This document shows positions 37,192 to 38,433 of a stretch of DNA of 38,433 nt, in pieces (within the stretch, counting starts at the first letter, position 1; the number at the start of each line of letters is the position of its first letter). Where the stretch lies: assembly GCF_022844385.1 (NCBI RefSeq), contig NZ_JALHLX010000024.1, forward strand, positions 1-38,433, read 5' to 3'. The notes beneath the pieces were generated by a model that worked only from the letters and a program-made list of their open reading frames with translations, ran no database searches and was not told where the DNA came from. A program made the translations under genes and the position numbers. This DNA is from Hydrogenophaga sp. Lineage in GTDB: Bacteria; Pseudomonadota; Gammaproteobacteria; Burkholderiales; Burkholderiaceae_C.

Positions 37192-38328
37192 TCAATACCT
37201 CTTTGCGACTTCTTCGAGCATCACCTCGGTCGCGCCACCGCCAATGGCGAGCACCCGCGCATCGCGCCACAGCCGTTCAATGGCGGTTTCGCGGATGAAA
37301 CCCATGCCGCCGTGGAACTGCTGGCAGGTCTGCACCACCTCGTTGACGAGTTCACCGGTGAGCGCCTTGAGCATGGAGACCTCCTGCACGATGTCGTGAC
37401 CCTGGGTCACGCTCCAGGCGCAGTGGTACATGAACTGGCGCGCTGCGCGCACCTTGGCGTCGAGCATCGACAGGCGCTGGCGGATGGTTTGCTGATCCCA
37501 CAGCGTGGCACCGAAGGCCTGGCGCTGGCGCACGTGGTCCAGCGTGATCTTCAGCGCCTGCGTGCAGTGGCCGATGGCCATCGCGCCCAGGGCAATGCGC
37601 TCGGTCTGGAAGTTCTTCATCACCGAGTAGAAGCCCTTGCCCTCCTCGCCCAGCAGGTTGCCGGCGGGGATGCGCACGTTGTCGAACACGAGTTCTGCCG
37701 TGTCGCTGGAGAGCCAGCCGGTCTTCTTGAGCGCACGACCCACGGTAAAACCCGGCGTGCCTTTTTCGACGATGAACATCGACATGTCGTGCCGCGCGGT
37801 GCCGGTCTTGGCGGCCACGAAATACAGGTCGCCGTGCACGCCGTTGGTGATGAACATCTTGGTGCCGTTGATGACCCACTCGTCTCCATCCCGGCGCGCC
37901 GTGGTGCGCATGCCCGCCACGTCAGACCCGGCGCCGGGCTCGCTGATGCCCACCGCGGTGATCAGCTCTCCCGCCGTCACCCTGGGCAGGTACTTCGCCT
38001 TCTGCGCAGGGGTGCCGGCGTGGTGCAGGTGCGGGCCGGCCATGTCGGTGTGCACGAGCACGGTGATGATGAAACCGGCAAAGGTGCTTTGCGACAGGGC
38101 TTCGGCAAACACCAGATTGGTCATGGCGTCGGCGTCGGCCCCGCCGTATTCACCCTCGAAGGCGATGCCCAGCAAACCCGCCTGGCCCATGCGGCGCAAC
38201 ACATCGCGCGGCACCATGCCGGTCTCTTCCCACGCCGCTGCATGCGGCTCCACTTCGCGCTCCAGAAAACGCGCCACCTGGTCGCGCAGCAGTTCGTGGT
38301 CGGGGTTGTCGTAGATGGTGGCGCTCAT
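37192..38328 (-). CDS. acyl-CoA dehydrogenase, isovaleryl/long-chain type
   Basis: The 378-residue FAD enzyme introduces a double bond at C2-C3 of an acyl-CoA. Motifs: AVGISEPGAGSDVAGM and WVINGTKMFITNG for flavin/substrate binding, RQRQAFG and QQFHGGMGFIRE near the C-terminus. The usual medium-chain catalytic Glu position near the end reads GGGATEVM, lacking Glu, whereas a Glu is present at residue 243 in FQTERIALG. This is the arrangement of isovaleryl- and long-chain enzymes. With the downstream hydratase, carboxylase and HMG-CoA lyase, isovaleryl-CoA is a reasonable substrate, but a citronellyl-CoA-type or long-chain enzyme is possible. ATG 38328 is preferred; the open frame continues to 38415 without start support and overlaps the gene entering from the right. 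Confidence 0.9.
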   Translation of the reverse strand: MSATIYDNPDHELLRDQVARFLEREVEPHAAAWEETGMVPRDVLRRMGQAGLLGIAFEGEYGGADADAMTNLVFAEALSQSTFAGFIITVLVHTDMAGPHLHHAGTPAQKAKYLPRVTAGELITAVGISEPGAGSDVAGMRTTARRDGDEWVINGTKMFITNGVHGDLYFVAAKTGTARHDMSMFIVEKGTPGFTVGRALKKTGWLSSDTAELVFDNVRIPAGNLLGEEGKGFYSVMKNFQTERIALGAMAIGHCTQALKITLDHVRQRQAFGATLWDQQTIRQRLSMLDAKVRAARQFMYHCAWSVTQGHDIVQEVSMLKALTGELVNEVVQTCQQFHGGMGFIRETAIERLWRDARVLAIGGGATEVMLEEVAKRY

Positions 38329-38359
38329 GGTCGTTGTCTCGTTCGCATGGTTGTTGTGT

Positions 38360-38433
38360 TCAGGAGGCCTGCTGAAGGAAAAACACCAGGTCCAGTTCGG
38401 GTGCGGGCTGGCCAAGGATGGTGAGCGCCGCGC
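38360..38433 (-). CDS. C-terminal fragment of a gene entering from the right edge
   Basis: The last 23 codons and stop of a minus-strand gene appear to lie here, 31 bases upstream of the acyl-CoA dehydrogenase start. The visible end reads AALTILGQPAPELDLVFFLQ and then QAS and stop. The composition is protein-like in this frame, and its stop falls before the next gene, as expected for an operon neighbour. The fragment is too short to name. It does not resemble the C-terminus I would expect for a methylcrotonyl-CoA carboxylase beta subunit. Confidence 0.5.
   Translation of the reverse strand, partial: AALTILGQPAPELDLVFFLQQAS

Overview
The window is GC-rich, gene-dense bacterial DNA. Gene content and protein style suggest a betaproteobacterium of the Burkholderiales, most likely a Comamonadaceae relative such as Hydrogenophaga. 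This assignment is inference from the kinds of genes present: a double-length UvrA, an NAD-linked formate dehydrogenase and a Liu-type acyl-CoA cluster. No rRNA or tRNA is present to confirm it. I see no phage, insertion sequence or CRISPR array; the only mobile-looking DNA is short palindromic repeats, and these lie inside uvrA.

Layout. 1-1930: the start of a probable membrane protein leaving the left edge, a small coiled-coil/membrane-anchor protein, a YkgJ-type cysteine-cluster protein and an SMP-30/gluconolactonase-type protein. 1931-8026: a 2031-residue fused tandem UvrA with four ATPase modules, carrying three in-frame palindromic repeat insertions. 8159-9738: a lone periplasmic amino-acid-type binding protein and a universal stress protein. 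9832-15514: a two-subunit NAD-linked formate dehydrogenase (catalytic alpha plus a fused FdsG-FdsB beta) divergent from a ModE-like regulator with a periplasmic-binding-protein-like sensor domain. 15516-25498: a catabolic locus in which a binding protein, two permeases, two ATPases, an amidase, a GntR regulator and an N-carbamoyl-amino-acid/allantoate hydrolase form one long minus-strand operon, divergent from a hydantoin-type racemase. The 335-base control region between them carries two copies of a TTGTATGCAA-centred motif. 25500-26946: a DsbA-fold isomerase, a DUF1289 protein and a YbaK-type deacylase. 27092-31818: two large paralogous proteins of a family I do not recognise, separated by an inverted LysE/RhtB exporter gene. 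31869-38433: a minus-strand cluster for leucine/isovalerate-type acyl-CoA degradation (acyl-CoA dehydrogenase, enoyl-CoA hydratase, DUF4126 membrane protein, biotin-carrying carboxylase alpha subunit, 2-hydroxyacid dehydrogenase, HMG-CoA lyase). The matching carboxyltransferase beta subunit is not in the window.

How the genes work together. The clearest functional units are (i) formate oxidation to CO2 with NADH production, probably controlled by oxyanion (molybdate/tungstate) availability; (ii) uptake and hydrolysis of an amide- or carbamoyl-containing amino-acid derivative, with racemisation of an intermediate; and (iii) conversion of branched acyl-CoA to acetoacetate plus acetyl-CoA. The best candidates for something undescribed are the paralogous pair at 27092-28990 and 29884-31818, and the repeat-invaded uvrA.
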